A DNA stretch of 64,000 bases from Sanguibacter sp. HDW7 (GTDB lineage Bacteria > Actinomycetota > Actinomycetes > Actinomycetales > Cellulomonadaceae): positions 1,364,001-1,428,000 of the forward strand of contig NZ_CP049862.1 of assembly GCF_011300875.1 (NCBI RefSeq), given 5' to 3'. Of the stretch, positions 16,660-26,615 are shown piece by piece (position 1 is the stretch's first letter; every line of letters begins with the position of its first letter). The position numbers and the translations under genes were made by a program. Below the pieces are notes generated by a model that was not told the origin of the DNA, did not search any database, and was given only the letters and a program-made list of their open reading frames with translations.

Positions 16660-17633
16660 CGGCGAGCGGGCGTGGGGACGGGGACGCGGGCGAGCACCCC
16701 GGCGACGATGTCGGTGGCGCTGCGGCCCGAGGCGCGGGCGGACGGGTTGACGACGAGGCGGTGCGCGAGGACCGCGGTCGCGAGCATCTGGACGTCGTCG
16801 GGCGTGACGTACTCGCGGCCGCTGAGCGCGGCGACCGAACGGGCGACGCGGAGCAGCTGGACGGACGCGCGGGGCGAGGCGCCGAGGCGGACGTCCGGGT
16901 CCTCGCGCGTCGTGCGGACGAGGTCGATCGCGTAGCGCTTGACGGCGTCCGCGGCGAAGACGCGGTGGACGACGTCGATGAAGCGGCCGAGCGTCGCGAC
17001 GTCGGTGACGGGCTCGAGCTCGTCGAGCGGGTCGATGGTCTCGCGGCGCTCGAGCATCTCGAGCTCGGCGTCCGCGGACGGGTAGCCGACGGAGATGCAG
17101 GCGGTGAAGCGGTCGCGCTGCGCCTCAGGGAGGGGGTAGGTGCCCTCCATCTCGATGGGGTTCTGCGTCGCGACGACGAGGAACGGGCGCGGGAGCTCGT
17201 GGGTCGCGCCGTCGACCGTGACCTGGCGCTCCTCCATGCACTGCAGGAGGGCTGACTGCGTCTTGGGCGAGGCTCGGTTGATCTCGTCGCCGATGACGAC
17301 GTTGGCGAAGATCGGTCCGGGGCGGAACTCGAACGTGCCGTCGTGCGTGCGGTAGATCGTCATGCCGGTGAGGTCGCCGGGCAGGAGGTCGGGCGTGAAC
17401 TGCACGCGCCCGACGGTGCCGCGGATGGTGCGGGCGAGGGCGCGCGCGAGGGTCGTCTTGCCGACGCCGGGGACGTCCTCGACGAGGAGGTGGCCCTCGG
17501 CGAGGAGCACGGCGATCGTCGTCATGACGACCTGGGGCTTGCCTGAGAGCACGTGCGAGAGCCGCGCGCGGATCTCGTCGCAGGTGCTCGTGATCTCGCT
17601 GAGCTCGTCGGGCGTCGGCGGTGTCGTCCTCAC
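16656..17633 (-). CDS. MoxR-family AAA+ ATPase
   Basis: The 325-residue ATPase shows Walker A DVPGVGKTTLA (about 52-62), Walker B VVIGDEINRA (about 113), sensor 1 VVATQNP, and the C-terminal AAA lid with GASPRASVQLL. MoxR ATPases remodel or activate VWA/DUF58 partners. GTG 17633 is chosen because GAGGAGG stands 5 nt upstream. It is the first gene of the minus-strand moxR-DUF58-transglutaminase operon, divergent from mraZ across 401 bp. Two minus-strand arrays of MraZ-type boxes lie at 17765-17779 and 17893-17917, so MraZ may control it. Confidence 0.92.
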   Translation of the reverse strand: MRTTPPTPDELSEITSTCDEIRARLSHVLSGKPQVVMTTIAVLLAEGHLLVEDVPGVGKTTLARALARTIRGTVGRVQFTPDLLPGDLTGMTIYRTHDGTFEFRPGPIFANVVIGDEINRASPKTQSALLQCMEERQVTVDGATHELPRPFLVVATQNPIEMEGTYPLPEAQRDRFTACISVGYPSADAELEMLERRETIDPLDELEPVTDVATLGRFIDVVHRVFAADAVKRYAIDLVRTTREDPDVRLGASPRASVQLLRVARSVAALSGREYVTPDDVQMLATAVLAHRLVVNPSARASGRSATDIVAGVLARVPVPTPARR

Positions 17634-17764
17634 GTGTCCTCCTCGGTCGTGAGTGGCAGCGTAGACGATTCGGGTGCTCCGGATCACATCGGTCCGGGCG
17701 GCGCGCGGAGTCGGAAGCCGCGTGCGTGCCGGCGCGGTGGGGCTGGGGGGTGAACCCCTGGTTC

Positions 17765-17779
17765 CCCACTCTCCTCCAC
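17765..17779 (-). promoter_or_regulatory. MraZ-type repeat pair A, facing moxR
   Basis: The minus strand reads GTGGA-N5-GTGGG, the 10-bp-period pattern of MraZ boxes, with a weaker AGGGG at the next position. It lies 132 bp before the moxR start. Confidence 0.55.
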
Positions 17780-17892
17780 CGGGCGTGCGACGCGGAGCGC
17801 GCAACCTGCGCGACCCGCAGAGTTCTGCGGTTCCTCGCGTGTGGCTCGGGGTGGGTGGGAGTCATGCGGTGACTGCGCGCCGCGTCTGGACC

Positions 17893-17917
17893 GGCACTTC
17901 CCTCCACTTCTCTCCAC
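17893..17917 (-). promoter_or_regulatory. MraZ-type repeat array B, facing moxR
   Basis: The minus strand reads GTGGA-GAGAA-GTGGA-GGGAA-GTGCC: two perfect units and one half unit at 10-bp period, oriented toward moxR and away from mraZ. Confidence 0.6.
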
Positions 17918-17972
17918 CTGTTCTGACCTGCGAAGACGTGTGCTACAGGGGTGAAGTTCGCGCCCTGGACCC

Positions 17973-18000
17973 TTGTCGGTGGAGGGAAGTGGAGTACAGT
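17973..18000 (+). promoter_or_regulatory. mraZ (dcw cluster) promoter
   Basis: TTGTCG (17973-17978), 16 bp, TACAGT (17995-18000). The start would be near 18007, with a 28-nt leader carrying GGAGGT before ATG 18035. The MraZ repeats fill the spacer and the -10. Confidence 0.65.
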
Positions 18001-18003
18001 GGG
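17979..18003 (+). promoter_or_regulatory. MraZ box array C at the mraZ promoter
   Basis: GTGGA-GGGAA-GTGGA-GTACA-GTGGG: three GTGG(A/G) units at exact 10-bp period overlapping the promoter spacer and -10. This is the known layout for MraZ autorepression. Confidence 0.8.
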
Positions 18004-18034
18004 GCAACCGGGGACGTAGGGGAGGTGCATCCGG

Positions 18035-18499
18035 ATGGCAGAGACGATCACTGGGGCGCCGAGCCTGCTGCTCGGGACGTACACGCCCCGGCTCGACGAC
18101 AAGGGTCGTCTCCTTCTCCCCGCGAAGTTCCGCGGACAGCTCGCCTCCGGCCTCGTCATGACCCGCGGCCAGGAGCGCTGCCTCTACCTCCTGCCCATGG
18201 AGGAGTTCCGCCGGATGTACGAGCAGATCCGCCTCGCCCCCGTGACGAGCAAGCAGTCGCGCGACTACCTCCGCGTCCTCCTCTCGGGCGCGAGCGACGA
18301 GATCCCCGACAAGCAGGGCCGCATCTCGATCCCCGCACCGCTGCGCGAGTACGCGAGCCTCGACCGCGACCTCGCCGTCATCGGCATGGGCACGCGCGTC
18401 GAGATCTGGGACGGCCCGACGTGGGAGTCATACCTCGCCGAGCAGGAGTCCGGCTACGCCGACACCGCTGAGGAGGTGCTGCCCCCGTTCCCGTTCTGA
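18035..18499 (+). CDS. mraZ: Transcriptional regulator MraZ
   Basis: The 154-residue protein has the two SpoVT/AbrB-like halves of Mra[22 protein letters not shown] (20 residues from about 14) and [21 protein letters not shown] (about 88-108). It assembles as a ring and binds GTGG repeats to repress the dcw cluster. ATG 18035 follows GGAGGT; the 10 residues before LLLGTYTP are a short extension relative to mycobacterial MraZ. It is the first gene of the cluster and probably represses itself through array C; the reversed arrays A and B suggest it also acts on moxR. Confidence 0.95.
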   Translation: MAETITGAPSLLLGTYTPRLDDKGRLLLPAKFRGQLASGLVMTRGQERCLYLLPMEEFRRMYEQIRLAPVTSKQSRDYLRVLLSGASDEIPDKQGRISIPAPLREYASLDRDLAVIGMGTRVEIWDGPTWESYLAEQESGYADTAEEVLPPFPF

Positions 18500-18672
18500 C
18501 CCGAGGCGCCACGTCCGTACGACGAGGCCTCCTCCCGCCCCATCTGGCGCACTTCCCCGGCGCCAGCGGGGTCGCGGTGGGAGACCTGGTCGGGCGGAGG
18601 CCCAGCCCCTCCCGACCTGCCACCCGCACCACCTGACCCGCCGCCAGCACCGCACCCGAGAGGAGACGCCAC

Positions 18673-19680
18673 ATGACGCACGAGCCCGAGCGGGAGACGT
18701 CCGACCGCCACCGCCCCGTCCTCCTCCAGCGGTGCGTCGACCTCCTCGCCCCCGCGTTCGCGACGCCAGGCTCGGTGCTCGTCGACTGCACGCTCGGCAT
18801 GGGCGGACACACGGAGGCCGTGCTCGAGCAGGTCTCGACGGCGCGCGTCGTCGGCATCGACCGTGACCCGCAGGCGATCGCCCTCGCGAGCGAGCGCCTC
18901 GCACGTTTCGGCGACCGCTTCACCGCCGTGCACGCCGTGTATGACGAGATCGGCGAGGTCGTCGCGGACCTCGGGCTCGACGGGGTCCAGGGGGTCCTCA
19001 TGGACCTCGGCGTCTCGTCCCTCCAGCTCGACGAGGTCGACCGCGGTTTCGCGTACGCGCACGACGCCCCGCTCGACATGCGCATGGACCCGACGACCGG
19101 TCCGACCGCGGCCGACGTCCTCAACACCTACGACGAGCGCGACCTCACCCGCATCCTGCGCGAGTACGGCGAGGAGCGGTTCGCCGGCAAGATCGCCCGC
19201 TCGGTCGTCCGTCGCCGCGAGGAGCGGCCGTGGACGACGAGCGCCGAGCTCGTCGACCTCGTCCGCGCGTGCATCCCGGCCGCGACGCGCAAGACCGGGG
19301 GACACCCCGCCAAGCGCACGTTCCAGGCGCTGCGCATCGAGGTCAACGGTGAGCTCGAGGTGCTCGCCCGTGCTGTCCCTGCGGCCGTCGAGGTGCTCGC
19401 GGTCGACGGCCGGATCGTCGTCGAGAGCTACCAGTCGCTCGAGGACCGGCTCGTCAAGCGCGTGCTCCAGGCGGGCGCGACGTCGTCGGCGCCTCCGGGG
19501 CTGCCGGTCGAGCCGGAGACGCACAAGCCGTACCTCGAGCTGCTCACGCGCGGCGCCGAGGACGCCGACGAGGACGAGCTCGCGAGCAACCCCCGTGCGC
19601 AGTCCGTCCGGCTGCGCGCAGCCCGACGCACCCGCCCCACCCCCGACCACCTGCGTCCGACCCGAGAGGCCACGCGATGA
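18673..19680 (+). CDS. rsmH: 16S rRNA m4C1402 methyltransferase RsmH (MraW)
   Basis: The 335-residue enzyme methylates N4 of C1402 in 16S rRNA using SAM. Visible are [13 protein letters not shown] near residue 13, the SAM site [15 protein letters not shown] (about 38-52), [13 protein letters not shown] (about 112-124), [17 protein letters not shown], and the C-terminal [14 protein letters not shown] 18673 follows GAGAGGAGA. A 173-bp gap separates it from mraZ and holds imperfect inverted repeats (GGCCTCC near 18529 with GGAGGCC near 18594). It overlaps ftsL by ATGA. Confidence 0.96.
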   Translation: MTHEPERETSDRHRPVLLQRCVDLLAPAFATPGSVLVDCTLGMGGHTEAVLEQVSTARVVGIDRDPQAIALASERLARFGDRFTAVHAVYDEIGEVVADLGLDGVQGVLMDLGVSSLQLDEVDRGFAYAHDAPLDMRMDPTTGPTAADVLNTYDERDLTRILREYGEERFAGKIARSVVRRREERPWTTSAELVDLVRACIPAATRKTGGHPAKRTFQALRIEVNGELEVLARAVPAAVEVLAVDGRIVVESYQSLEDRLVKRVLQAGATSSAPPGLPVEPETHKPYLELLTRGAEDADEDELASNPRAQSVRLRAARRTRPTPDHLRPTREATR

Positions 19681-20099
19681 GCGCCCAGCAGGCCGCGGCC
19701 CGCACCGCGTACGCCCCGCGGCCGCTCGCATCCCCGACCCCGCAGCCGGCGGCGCCGAGCCGCATCCGTCTCGTGGCGAGCCCCGCGACGTCCCGCTCGC
19801 GGATCCCGTTCATCCTCCTGTGCATCGCGATGCTCGGTGCGGCGCTCGTCGCCGTGCTCCTGCTCAACACGACGATGGCGCACGGCTCCTACGAGCAGCG
19901 TGGCCTCCAGCGAGAGATCTCCCAGCTCGCGCAGGAGGAGCAGGCGCTCCTCGCGCAGATCGACGCGGCCTCCTCGCCGCACGCGCTCGCCGAGCACGCG
20001 ACCCGGATGGGGATGGTCCAGGACTCGACGCCGGCGTTCGTGCGGCTCGCGGACGGCAAGGTCATCGGCGACGTCACACCGGCGCAGGCGAAGGACTGA
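19677..20099 (+). CDS. ftsL: Cell division protein FtsL-like
   Basis: The 140-residue bitopic protein has a Pro/Ala-rich cytoplasmic N-terminus (1-42), one membrane helix (about 43-63) and an extracytoplasmic coiled coil ([25 protein letters not shown], in part) ending in a [14 protein letters not shown] segment. Topology and position between rsmH and ftsI identify FtsL, which with FtsQ and FtsB activates FtsWI septal synthesis. Sequence similarity in this family is always low, so position carries much weight. ATGA overlap with rsmH implies coupling. Confidence 0.85.
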   Translation: MSAQQAAARTAYAPRPLASPTPQPAAPSRIRLVASPATSRSRIPFILLCIAMLGAALVAVLLLNTTMAHGSYEQRGLQREISQLAQEEQALLAQIDAASSPHALAEHATRMGMVQDSTPAFVRLADGKVIGDVTPAQAKD

Positions 20100-20107
20100 G
20101 GTCAGGC

Positions 20108-22459
20108 ATGAGCGAGGACCGGCGTCCGACCCGCGGCGCACCGCGGGCGGGGGACAGGCAGACGCAGGCACGGCAGGCGACGGGTCGTCCGTCCGCAGCG
20201 CGCACCGAGGCGTCGCGCTCGTCGGCACCCGGCGCGTCGGCGCGCCCGGCCGCGGGCCGGACACCGACCCCGCGCCCGGCGCAGAGCCGCACGACGGCTC
20301 AGCGGACGACGCAGCCACGGACGACGCAGCCACGGACCATGCAGCCGCAGTCAGCTGCGTCGCGCGCATCGTCGAGCACGGGCACCGACCGCACGGCAGC
20401 GGCCCGCACCACCTCGTCCCGCACGCCGCGGACCCCGGCCGTGGATCCCGCGACCGGCCGCGCTCCGTCGGCACGGGCGGCGGCGAGCCGTACGACCGCA
20501 GCGCGCGCGACCGCCCGCACCACGAGCTCCCGCACGACCTCCGGCCGAGCGTCGTCGACGGTCCGCACCGCGCGTGCCGCGTCCGTGCGCTCCGAGGGCG
20601 TCCCGCAGCGTCGTGCCGCGCGCCGTGCCCCCGAGCGTCGGCCCGCGGACCGTCGGCAGCGCCCCGCGGCAGCCCCGGCCGCCGCGTACGTGCTCCCCGC
20701 ATGGCTCGGCGCGCGCACGGGCTCGCCCCACGCGCGGCAGCGCGCGCTGCTCATCGGTGTGCTGACGATCCTCTGCGTCTTCGCGGGCCGTCTCGTCTAC
20801 GTCCAGGCCGTCGAGGGCCCCGACCTTGCGGCCGAGGCTCTCCAGGGGCGTCTCGTCTCGGGCGAGCTCATGCCGCGCCGTGGCGACATCCTCGACGCGG
20901 AGGGCACGGTCATGGCGACGTCGGTGACGCGCTACGACATCCTCGTCGACCAGACGCTCGTGCCCGACTGGAAGCGCTACGAGGACGGTCGGCTGTTGGG
21001 ACAGGGCGCGGAGGCACTCGCCGAGGTGCTCGCCCCGATCCTCGACAGGCCTGTTGCGGAGCTTGCGGCGGACCTCGTCGGCGACCGTCGGGGCAAGTAC
21101 ATCGCGCGCGGCGCGCTCCCCGAGACGTGGAACGCGATCAAGGCGCTGCGCGTCCCGTTCCTCAACGCCGAGGAGACCTCCGAGCGCAAGTACCCCAACG
21201 GCAACGTCGCGGGCAACATCCTCGGCTTCGTCAACTCCGAGGGCGTCGGCTCTGCGGGCGTCGAGCAGTCCCAGGAGGGTGCGCTCAAGGGCACCCTCGG
21301 CTCCTACCTCCTCGAGCAGGACCCGCGCGGAGCGCTCATCCCGACGGGGGAGAAGGAGCGTATCGAGGCGGTCGACGGCCGCGACGTCGAGCTGACGATC
21401 ATCTCCGACCTCCAGTGGAAGGCGCAGGACGCGATCGAAGAGGCGCGGCGTGCCTACGGTGCGACGTACGGGAACATCGTCGTCACGGACACGCGCACGG
21501 GCCAGGTCCTCGCGTTCGCCGAGACGAGCACGGTCGACCCGGCCGACCTCGGGAGCACGGACCCGTCGAACTGGGGTTCTCGCGCGATCTCGACCGTGTT
21601 CGAGCCCGGTTCGACCGCGAAGGTCATCACGATGGCCGCCGCGCTCGAGACGGGTGCATGGACCCCGACGTCGCAGTTCACCGTGCCCTACACGTACCTC
21701 ACGGAGAACGGGCAGACGATCCGCGACTCCCACGTCCACCCCGACCAGCGGCTCACGCTCGCGGGAGTCTTCGCGGAGTCCTCGAACACGGGGACCGTGA
21801 TGATCGGCGAGAAGATCCCCGTGCAGGTCCGCTACGACTACCTCTCGAAGTTCGGCTTCGGCCAGAAGACGGGGATCGGCCTGCCCGGCGAGTCCGCGGG
21901 CATCCTCCACCCTGTCGAGAAGTGGGACGGCCGCACGAAGTGGAACGTCCTGTTCGGTCAGGGCGTCGCCGTCACCGCGCTCCAGTCCAACGAGGTCTTC
22001 GCGACGATCGCGAACGGCGGCGTGCGCAACACCCCTCGGATCATCAAGGGCTACCGGGCCGAGGACGGCACCTACGAGGCCGTGAAGCCCGCCGAGACGA
22101 CGCGCGTCGTCTCGGAGGAGACCGCTGACACGGTGCTCGCGATGATGGAGACCGTCGTCTCGGACGGTACGGGCTCGAAGGCTGCGGTACCTGGCTACCG
22201 GATCGCGGGCAAGACGGGCACGGCGCAGGCGCCGAACCCGCTCACGGGTACGTACGACCACTTCGTCGCGTCGTTCAACGGCGTCGCGCCGGCCGACGAC
22301 CCGCGCATCGCGGTGTCGGTCGCGCTCTGGGCGGACAAGCTCCTCTACGGAGGCGAGTCGGCCGCGCCGGTGTTCGCCGACGTCACCGCGTTCGCGCTGC
22401 AGCACCTCGGGGTCGAGCCGAGCGGCTCGAAGGCCACGAAGATCCCGACCGAGTGGTGA
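20108..22459 (+). CDS. ftsI: Septal peptidoglycan transpeptidase FtsI (PBP3) with long N-terminal extension
   Basis: The 783-residue class B penicillin-binding protein crosslinks septal peptidoglycan. The membrane helix is near residues 213-233 (RALLIGVLTILCVFAG). The transpeptidase motifs are STAK in FEPGSTAKVITMA (about 500), SSNTG in ESSNTGTVM (about 557), and KTGT in IAGKTGTAQ (about 701). The first 212 residues are cytoplasmic, basic and low in complexity, rich in Thr, Arg, Ala and Ser (QRTTQPRTTQPRTMQPQ-type repeats); ordinary FtsI has 20-80 residues there. ATG 20108 lies 8 bp after ftsL with a weak GAGG site. murE follows after 76 bp. Confidence 0.95.
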   Translation: MSEDRRPTRGAPRAGDRQTQARQATGRPSAARTEASRSSAPGASARPAAGRTPTPRPAQSRTTAQRTTQPRTTQPRTMQPQSAASRASSSTGTDRTAAARTTSSRTPRTPAVDPATGRAPSARAAASRTTAARATARTTSSRTTSGRASSTVRTARAASVRSEGVPQRRAARRAPERRPADRRQRPAAAPAAAYVLPAWLGARTGSPHARQRALLIGVLTILCVFAGRLVYVQAVEGPDLAAEALQGRLVSGELMPRRGDILDAEGTVMATSVTRYDILVDQTLVPDWKRYEDGRLLGQGAEALAEVLAPILDRPVAELAADLVGDRRGKYIARGALPETWNAIKALRVPFLNAEETSERKYPNGNVAGNILGFVNSEGVGSAGVEQSQEGALKGTLGSYLLEQDPRGALIPTGEKERIEAVDGRDVELTIISDLQWKAQDAIEEARRAYGATYGNIVVTDTRTGQVLAFAETSTVDPADLGSTDPSNWGSRAISTVFEPGSTAKVITMAAALETGAWTPTSQFTVPYTYLTENGQTIRDSHVHPDQRLTLAGVFAESSNTGTVMIGEKIPVQVRYDYLSKFGFGQKTGIGLPGESAGILHPVEKWDGRTKWNVLFGQGVAVTALQSNEVFATIANGGVRNTPRIIKGYRAEDGTYEAVKPAETTRVVSEETADTVLAMMETVVSDGTGSKAAVPGYRIAGKTGTAQAPNPLTGTYDHFVASFNGVAPADDPRIAVSVALWADKLLYGGESAAPVFADVTAFALQHLGVEPSGSKATKIPTEW

Positions 22460-22522
22460 GCCTGCACGAACCTCTCACGCGCCCCACGGTCCGCGTCGCG
22501 CGGACGGGTCCCGTCGGGCGGG

Positions 22523-22528
22523 TAGGTT
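22523..22528 (+). promoter_or_regulatory. -10 element of murE, leaderless
   Basis: TAGGTT, then 7 nt to GTG 22536. This suggests an internal promoter within the dcw cluster giving a leaderless murE mRNA. No strong -35 is seen. Confidence 0.5.
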
Positions 22529-22535
22529 CGCACCC

Positions 22536-24071
22536 GTGAACGACCCACGCACGCTGCCCTCTCGCCTTGCCGAGGTTCCCGTCGGACGGCTCGCGGCGGA
22601 CCTCGGCCTCGAGCTCCGCGGCGACCCGGACGTCGTCGTGTCCTCCGTCGTCCTCGACGACCGCCGCACGGTCCCGGGCGACCTCTTCGCCGCGCTGCCG
22701 GGCGCGCACGTGCACGGCGCGCGCTTCGCACCGGCCGCGCTCGGACGCGGCGCGCGCGCCGTCCTCACGGATCCTGCGGGCGCTGACGTCCTCGCGGACG
22801 CGGGCGTGCCGCTGCTCGTCGCTGCAGAACCCCGTCTCGTCCTCGGCAGGCTCGCCGCGCTCGTGCACGCCGAGCCCGCGTCGCGCATGACGACGTTCGG
22901 TGTCACAGGCACGAACGGCAAGACCACGACGACGTTCCTGCTCGAGCGCCTGCTCGGCACGCTCGGCCGTCGCACGGGCCTCGTCGGCACCGTCGTCTCA
23001 CGCTACGCGGGCCGCGACGTCCCGAGCAGGCTCACGACGCCCGAGGCCCCCGAGCTCCAGGGCTGGCTCGCCGCGATGGCGGAGGTCGAGGTCGACGCGC
23101 TCGCGATGGAGGTCTCCTCGCACGCGCTCGCGCTGCACCGGGTCGACGGGATCGTCTACGACGTCGTCGGGTTCACGAACCTCAGCCAGGACCACCTCGA
23201 CTTCCACGGCACGCTCGAGGAGTACCTCGCCGTCAAGGCGTCGCTCTTCACGCCCGAGCGTTCGCGCCGGGGCGTCGTCGTCGTCGACGACGACGCGGGC
23301 CGACGGCTCGCCGCGTCCGCAGGCGTGCCCGTGACGACCGTCGCGACGCACGGCGGTGACGCCGACTGGCGCGTCGCCGACCTCGTCGCGGGCGTCGAGG
23401 GCTCGCGCTTCACGCTCGTGGGGCCCGCAGGGGAGCGGCTCGACGCGCACGTGACGATGCCGGGCGACTTCAACGTCGCGAACGCGGCGCTCGCGATCGT
23501 CCTCGCGCTCGTCGGCGGCGCGACCGTCGCGGACGTCGCCGACGCCCTTGCGCGCGACGGCCTCGACGCCGCTGTCCCCGGACGCATGGAGGTCCTCGCG
23601 ACGTCACCGCGCGTCGTCGTCGACTTCGCGCACAACGCCGACGCGCTCGGACTCGCGCTCGCGACCCTGCGTCCGACGACGCCCGGCCGGCTCGTCGTCG
23701 TCTTCGGTGCGACGGGCGAGCGCGACACGGGCAAGCGTCCGGTCATGGGCAGGGTCGCGGCGCTCGGCGCGGACACGGTCGTCGTCACGGACGACGACCC
23801 GCACGGAGAGGACCCCGCGCCGATCCGCGCCGCGGTGCTCGCGGGGGCGATCGACGCCGTCGCGGCGCGCGCGCCGGGCGACCGGCCTGCGATACTGGAG
23901 GTCGCGCCCCGGGCGGAGGCCGTGCGGCGGGCGGTCCTCGAGGCCGGCCCGGACGACACGGTGCTTGTCGCGGGGCGCGGGCACGAGACCGTGCAGGACG
24001 TCGGCGGTGTCGACATCGCCCTTGACGACCGTGTCGAGGCCAGGGCGGCGCTCGCCGCACGGCCCCGCTGA
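22536..24071 (+). CDS. murE: UDP-MurNAc-tripeptide synthetase MurE
   Basis: The 511-residue ligase adds the third amino acid to UDP-MurNAc-L-Ala-D-Glu. It has the ATP site [12 protein letters not shown] (about 124), the substrate loop EVSSHALALHRV, the carbamoylated-lysine region YLAVKASLF and the C-terminal domain with FGATGERDTGKRP. The specificity loop reads DDPHGEDP (about 415-422), not the DNPR of DAP-adding enzymes; Lys or Orn is therefore likely in position 3, as in many Micrococcales. GTG 22536 is preceded by no ribosome binding site but by a -10 box, fitting a leaderless transcript. murF follows after 61 bp. Confidence 0.95.
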   Translation: MNDPRTLPSRLAEVPVGRLAADLGLELRGDPDVVVSSVVLDDRRTVPGDLFAALPGAHVHGARFAPAALGRGARAVLTDPAGADVLADAGVPLLVAAEPRLVLGRLAALVHAEPASRMTTFGVTGTNGKTTTTFLLERLLGTLGRRTGLVGTVVSRYAGRDVPSRLTTPEAPELQGWLAAMAEVEVDALAMEVSSHALALHRVDGIVYDVVGFTNLSQDHLDFHGTLEEYLAVKASLFTPERSRRGVVVVDDDAGRRLAASAGVPVTTVATHGGDADWRVADLVAGVEGSRFTLVGPAGERLDAHVTMPGDFNVANAALAIVLALVGGATVADVADALARDGLDAAVPGRMEVLATSPRVVVDFAHNADALGLALATLRPTTPGRLVVVFGATGERDTGKRPVMGRVAALGADTVVVTDDDPHGEDPAPIRAAVLAGAIDAVAARAPGDRPAILEVAPRAEAVRRAVLEAGPDDTVLVAGRGHETVQDVGGVDIALDDRVEARAALAARPR

Positions 24072-24132
24072 CGGCCGCACACGACAGAGCTGGAACGCGC
24101 TCCGCGCGGACGAACGGGAGAACGGTAGGCAC

Positions 24133-25529
24133 ATGATCGAGCTCGGCATCCACGAGATCGCCGACGCGACGGGTGGCCGCGTACTCGGCGACACCGCGGC
24201 GCGCGTCACGGGGCCCGTCGTCATCGACTCCCGGCTCGTCGTCGCCGGAGCGCTGTTCGTCGCGCTCCCCGGCGAGCACGCCGACGGTCACGACTTCGTC
24301 GCAGCGGCCGTCGCTGCCGGCGCCTCCGTCGTGCTCGTCTCCCGCGAGGTCGACGCGCCCGCCGCGGTCCTCGTCGAGGACGTGCAGTCGGCGCTCGGCG
24401 CCCTCGCGCGCGAGGTGCTCGCGCGGCTGCGCGCCGCAGGTCCGCTCGAGGTCGTGGGCATCACCGGGTCCGTCGGCAAGACGACGACGAAGGACCTCGT
24501 CGGCCAGGTCCTCGCGGCCGAGGCGCCGACGGTCGTCCCGCAGGGATCGTTCAACAACGAGATCGGGCTGCCGCTCACGGTGCTCGAGTCCGACGCGTCG
24601 ACGCGCTACCTCGTCCTCGAGATGGGCGCGAGCGGGATCGGTCACCTCACCTACCTCACGGGCATCGCAGCGCCCGACGTCGCGGTCGTCCTCGTCGTCG
24701 GCTCCGCGCACCTCGGCGAGTTCGGCGGCGTCGAGGCGATCGCGCAGGCGAAGGCCGAGCTCGTCGCAGGAGTCCGACCGGGCGGCACCGCGGTCCTCAA
24801 CGCGGACGACCTGAGGGTCGCCGCGATGGCGTCGGCGGCCCACGGCCCCGTCGTCACCTTCGGCACCGTGACGGGCACCGACGTGCGCGCCCAGGACGTA
24901 CGGATCGATCGCGACGGCCACGCGTCGTTCACGCTCGTCGCGGGGGACGCGACCGCGACCGTCGCGCTGCGCCTCGTCGGCGAGCACCACGTGACGAACG
25001 CACTCGCGGCGGCGACCGTCGCGCTGCAGCTCGGGCTCTCGCCCGAGGCCGTCGCGGCGCGGCTCTCCGACGCCCGAGCCGTCAGCCCCCACCGCATGCA
25101 GGTGACCGAGCGCGCCGACGGCGTGACGATCATCGACGACTCCTACAACGCCAACCCCGACTCGATGCGCGCCGCGCTGCGGGCCCTCGCGGTCCTCGCC
25201 GGGCGTGAGCGCCGCTCGATCGCGGTGCTCGGGGAGATGCTCGAGCTCGGCGACGACTCCCGGGAACGGCACGACGAGGTCGGGCGGCTCGCGGTCCGGC
25301 TCAACGTCAAGCTCACCGTCGTCGTCGGCGACGGCGCCTGGGCCATCCGCGAGGGAGCGATGATGGAGGGGTCGTGGGGCGACGAGGTCGCCCACGTCGC
25401 CGACGTCGACGCCGCGCGCACGCTCCTCGCCGACGAGCTCCGCCCGGGCGACGTCGTCCTCGTCAAGGCCTCGCACGGCACGGGCGTATGGCGCCTCGCC
25501 GACGAGCTCGCCGGGACAGGGGTCGACGC

Positions 25530-25533
<4 letters not shown>
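24133..25533 (+). CDS. murF: UDP-MurNAc-pentapeptide synthetase MurF
   Basis: The 466-residue ligase joins D-Ala-D-Ala to the UDP-MurNAc-tripeptide. Motifs: [24 protein letters not shown] near residues 36-58 (in part), ATP loop [13 protein letters not shown] (about 113), [13 protein letters not shown] (about 137), [10 protein letters not shown], and [11 protein letters not shown] (about 337). ATG 24133 follows GGGAGAACGGTAGGC. Its stop overlaps the mraY start (ATGA, 25530-25533). Confidence 0.96.
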
Positions 25534-26611
<1,078 letters not shown>

Positions 26612-26615
<4 letters not shown>

